From NCBI GenBank assembly GCA_964541375.1, contig CAZIPT010000048.1, positions 1 to 17,024 on the forward strand: DNA of 17,024 nucleotides. Direction: 5' to 3'. The translations under genes were made by a program, and so were the position numbers. The notes under the pieces are model-generated. The model saw only the letters and a list, made by a program, of their open reading frames with translations, did not search any database and was not told where the DNA came from. Shown here piece by piece: positions 15,065 through 17,024 of this stretch (position 1 is its first letter; every line of letters begins with the position of its first letter). The DNA comes from JBAXEO01 sp964541375. GTDB lineage: Bacteria > Actinomycetota > Coriobacteriia > Anaerosomatales > JAAXUF01.

Positions 15065-15853
15065 TCACTCCCTGACGATGTTCTCGCGAAGGACGCGCAA
15101 TGTCCTGCGGAGCAGCCGTGAGACCTGCATCTGCGAGATCTCGAGCTGACGCGCGATCTCGGTCTGCGTGAGGCCCTCGAAGAAGCGCAGATAGAGGACG
15201 CGCTGTTCCTGTGGCGTGAGCTTCTTGAACGCTGCCGAGAGCGTCGTGCGATCGTCGATGACCGACATCAGCGCGTCGTCCTTGCCCACGTATTCCAAGA
15301 TCGAGAACGAGTCCGATCCGTCACCGCCACGATCGGTCTCGAGCGAGACGAAGTTGTACGCCTCGCTCGTCTCCATCGCCTCAAGTACCTCTTCGGAGGT
15401 GACGCCCAGGTAGGTGGCGATCTCGGGGATCGTCGGCGAGTGCTGGTGCTGCTGTGTGAGCACATCGACGGCCTGGTTCACCTTGAAGGAGAGCTCCTGC
15501 AGCCGACGAGGAACCTTGATCGCCCATCCCTTGTCCCGGAAGTGACGCTTGATCTCGCCCACGATCGTCGGTGTGGCGTAGGTTGTGAACTCGACCTCGC
15601 GGTCGATATCGAACCGGTCTATGGCCTTGATCAGACCTATGGTTCCAACCTGGATCAAGTCGTCGATTGGCTCGCCACGATTCCGGAAACGGCTCGCCAA
15701 GTAGCGAACCAGATTCAGGTACATCGTGATGAGCTCGTCGCGAACCGACTCGTCGCCGGGGTTGGCCCGGTACTGTCGGAAGAGGTCCTTGGTGTAGACC
15801 TTGTCCCACGTAAGCTTGCGCGTCTGCTTCTGCGGGCTACGCCTGACCGGCAT
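15065..15853 (-). CDS. RNA polymerase sigma factor, SigB/SigF family
   Basis: This 262-residue alternative sigma factor has regions 2, 3 and 4. Region 2 includes LITMYLNLVRYLASRF, the core-binding IDDLIQVGTIGLIKAIDRFD (63-82) and the -10-recognition stretch EFTTYATPTIVGEIKRHFRD (88-107). The VPRRLQEL (114-121) and PTIPEIATYLGVTSEEV parts make region 3. Region 4 is LTPQEQRVLYLRFFEGLTQTE with the helix-turn-helix TEIARQLEISQMQVSRLLRR (231-250). The match is to the SigB/SigF/SigG type of stress and sporulation sigma factors. The ATG at 15853 lies within the end of the RsbW-like gene (17-nt overlap), preceded by a G-rich stretch, which implies translational coupling. The neighbour would be its anti-sigma factor. 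Targets cannot be read from this window. Confidence 0.95.
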   Translation of the reverse strand: MPVRRSPQKQTRKLTWDKVYTKDLFRQYRANPGDESVRDELITMYLNLVRYLASRFRNRGEPIDDLIQVGTIGLIKAIDRFDIDREVEFTTYATPTIVGEIKRHFRDKGWAIKVPRRLQELSFKVNQAVDVLTQQHQHSPTIPEIATYLGVTSEEVLEAMETSEAYNFVSLETDRGGDGSDSFSILEYVGKDDALMSVIDDRTTLSAAFKKLTPQEQRVLYLRFFEGLTQTEIARQLEISQMQVSRLLRRTLRVLRENIVRE

Positions 15854-16238
15854 CGATGCCCCCCGCGCGCTTGAGGAGACGCAGGTGCGCACCGCTCTCG
15901 TCGCTTGCGAACTCGTAGGTGTCACAGACCGACTCGAGAATGAACGTCGCGTAGGCCACGTTCCGGTCAGAGTCCTCATCCGACGCGGGACTCTCGACCC
16001 CCAAGCCGACATCTATCTCGATGTCGTCCTCGCCGAGGGTGAACACGAAGTGCACATCGGCATCGACGGGGAGGGTGTCGGATGCGTAGACGAACGCCTC
16101 GTCTGCGGCCATTCTCACGTCTTCGACGTCGTCGTAGGTCATGCCGATGCGACTAGCGAGTGAGGCCGCGGCCATCCTGACCGTCTTGGCGTACTCGCTC
16201 TTGGCCGGCACGATGAGTGTGATCTGGTCTTTTGGCAT
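15837..16238 (-). CDS. RsbW-like anti-sigma factor with degenerate ATP site
   Basis: This 133-residue protein looks like a GHKL/HATPase_c domain of the RsbW/SpoIIAB class by size, by pattern (AKTVRMAAASLASRIGMTYD, then DDVEDVRMAADEAFV), and above all by lying directly before, and overlapping, the SigB-type gene. Such proteins bind the sigma factor in the cytoplasm, and many phosphorylate an anti-anti-sigma partner. The ATP site is unusual: in the N-box the residue normally Asn is Tyr51 (DEAFVY instead of ExxxN). A DVGLG (76-80) could be the DxGxG box, but the following Gly-rich lid is not recognisable. Either the kinase activity is lost or the domain binds differently. The ATG at 16238 is 6 nt after the stop of the DUF948-like gene. 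No RsbV or phosphatase gene is visible here. Confidence 0.8.
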   Translation of the reverse strand: MPKDQITLIVPAKSEYAKTVRMAAASLASRIGMTYDDVEDVRMAADEAFVYASDTLPVDADVHFVFTLGEDDIEIDVGLGVESPASDEDSDRNVAYATFILESVCDTYEFASDESGAHLRLLKRAGGIDAGQA

Positions 16239-16244
16239 GGGACT

Positions 16245-16703
16245 CTAAAGCTCGCCTCCTAGGGGTGGTGAAACCTCTTCCGATGTTGCATAGGACTCCT
16301 GGTCTTGCTCGTCGGAGTCCTCGGGAGTCGAATCCTCGGCCTGTGGGGCCGGCTGTTGCTTTCGTGTCTTCCACGCACGCCGAACCCTGTCGGCTAGATC
16401 GTTGACGATCTCGCCCGGAGCGTTGGCGACTTCCTGAACAACTCGCGAGGTGTCGTTGACCCGGACGGTGACTTCTTCGACTTGCGTCACGATCTGGTCG
16501 ATGCGCAGGAGCTCCGCGTTCATCGCGTCGACGGTCACATCGGCCTTGTCGAGCAGGGGCACCAGCCGCGTATCGAGGTCGTCGGCAAGCTGCCGGGCCG
16601 AGCGGGCGGTCTTGACTGACTCGATCAGTGCCCAAATGCCGACCCCACACAGCGCGCTCGCGAGCACGAGCAGCACCGCGAGCAAAGAGGTCGTCACCGA
16701 CAC
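16245..16703 (-). CDS. Membrane-anchored DUF948-like protein
   Basis: This 152-residue protein has an N-terminal transmembrane helix (about 5-27), then a long amphipathic helical region (about 28-110, likely coiled coil: LDTRLVPLLDKADVTVDAMN, VTQVEEVTVRVNDTSRVVQE). An acidic, Pro/Glu/Ser-rich tail follows (about 115-152). This matches the DUF948 family (Bacillus YtxG-type, a general stress protein), assigned by layout rather than by a specific motif. The GTG start at 16703 is preceded by AGGGGG about 8 nt upstream. The stop is 6 nt before the RsbW-like gene, so it heads the stress-regulator block. Its function is not known. Confidence 0.8.
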   Translation of the reverse strand: MSVTTSLLAVLLVLASALCGVGIWALIESVKTARSARQLADDLDTRLVPLLDKADVTVDAMNAELLRIDQIVTQVEEVTVRVNDTSRVVQEVANAPGEIVNDLADRVRRAWKTRKQQPAPQAEDSTPEDSDEQDQESYATSEEVSPPLGGEL

Positions 16704-16754
16704 TCAAACCCCCTACAGAGACGTCTTCGTGGACTCGGTCAGTGTAGCAGAGAC

Positions 16755-16779
16755 AGCGCCGCCGACGGTCCGCGGCGCT
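16755..16779 (-). terminator. GC-rich hairpin after rarA
   Basis: An 8-bp perfect stem (AGCGCCGC paired with GCGGCGCT) with a 9-nt loop lies 5 nt past the rarA stop on the minus strand. No T-tract follows. It may be a rarA terminator of the U-poor actinobacterial kind. Just downstream is a TACACT (16741-16746) that could be a -10 element for the DUF948/sigma block, but no good -35 is seen. Confidence 0.4.
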
Positions 16780-16784
16780 ACGGT

Positions 16785-17024
16785 TCAGCCGCGGCCGTCA
16801 CGCGGCGGAGCTGCGGGTTCTCCGATGCCCTCGCAGTCTGCAGAGCGCCGGTCGCGGATGGCGTCGAGCCTCGACTGCCTCTCGACCTCCCACCCCCGGG
16901 ACGCCGAGAAGAACGCCCCCCGCTCCAGACCGTCCGGCAGGTAGCGCTGCTCGACCACAGCATCAGGGAAGTCGTGAGGGTAGCGGTACGGGCCGTAGGC
17001 GTCTGCACCGGGTCGGTGCCGATC
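16785..17024 (-). CDS. rarA: Replication-associated recombination protein A, C-terminal end
   Basis: Only the last 79 residues plus stop are in the window, and the frame is open to the right edge. The diagnostic stretch YRYPHDFPDAVVEQRYLPDG, followed by AFFSASRGWEVERQSRLDAI, matches the C-terminus of RarA/MgsA (YcaJ, WRNIP1-like AAA+ ATPases), which act at stalled replication forks. The stop is a TGA at 16787-16785. The tail after the conserved part (DRRSADCEGIGEPAAPPRDG) is an ordinary disordered extension. The AAA+ core lies outside the window. rarA is often found near alaS in Actinobacteria and Firmicutes, which fits here. Confidence 0.9.
   Translation of the reverse strand, partial: DRHRPGADAYGPYRYPHDFPDAVVEQRYLPDGLERGAFFSASRGWEVERQSRLDAIRDRRSADCEGIGEPAAPPRDGRG

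Noticed and set aside
1..17024. tRNA, rRNA, insertion sequence or attachment site
   Set aside because: No cloverleaf-like segment, rRNA-like stretch, transposase or recombinase motif, or terminal repeat was noticed; no covariance search could be run.

Overview
This 17 kb window comes from a GC-rich bacterium, and every gene I can support lies on the minus strand, so transcription runs from high to low coordinates. The alaS-ruvX-mltG and yqeG-aroE neighbourhoods, a type IV pilus ATPase and a conservon/Mgl-type roadblock plus small-GTPase module fit an actinobacterium. A Coriobacteriia-like (OPB41/Anaerosomatales type) anaerobe is my best guess, but that is inference from gene content and no rRNA is present. 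Intergenic space is minimal. Four-base ATGA/GTGA or slightly longer stop/start overlaps are common, and many genes start with GTG or TTG.

Layout in transcription order: (1) 17024-16785, the 3' end of rarA (replication-fork recombination ATPase). (2) 16703-15065, a stress-regulation block: a membrane-anchored DUF948-like protein, a divergent RsbW-like GHKL protein, and a SigB/SigF-family sigma factor whose start overlaps the RsbW-like gene by 17 nt. (3) 15057-9690, an AI-2E-family membrane protein, alanyl-tRNA synthetase, the Holliday-junction-resolvase-fold RuvX, and the endolytic transglycosylase MltG. (4) A 125-nt intergenic region with a plausible sigma-70-type promoter and a long hairpin. 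(5) 9564-7161, an ABC exporter ATPase, its ABC-2 permease, and a membrane-tethered TPR-like protein, all translationally coupled. (6) 7125-4029, a YqeG-type HAD phosphatase, shikimate dehydrogenase AroE, and the PilB/GspE assembly ATPase. (7) 3848 to the left edge, a roadblock/LC7 protein, a 766-residue DUF4388 (PATAN-type) protein with a long Glu-Pro repeat, a small Ras-like GTPase with non-canonical motifs, and the N-terminal part of a single-pass membrane protein.

The most interesting part is region 7 beside pilB. It looks like a GTPase switch (roadblock plus small GTPase, as in Streptomyces conservons and Myxococcus MglAB) combined with a PATAN-type protein. In cyanobacteria PATAN proteins are known to act on the PilB motor. 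A GTPase/PATAN controller of type IV pili, possibly membrane-tethered by the partial gene at the left edge, is a reasonable hypothesis, but the link to pili rests only on adjacency and domain knowledge. The second point of interest is the RsbW-like protein, whose ATP-binding N-box lacks the normal Asn. No RNA genes, mobile elements or CRISPR arrays were found, and no gene-free stretch exceeds about 180 nt.
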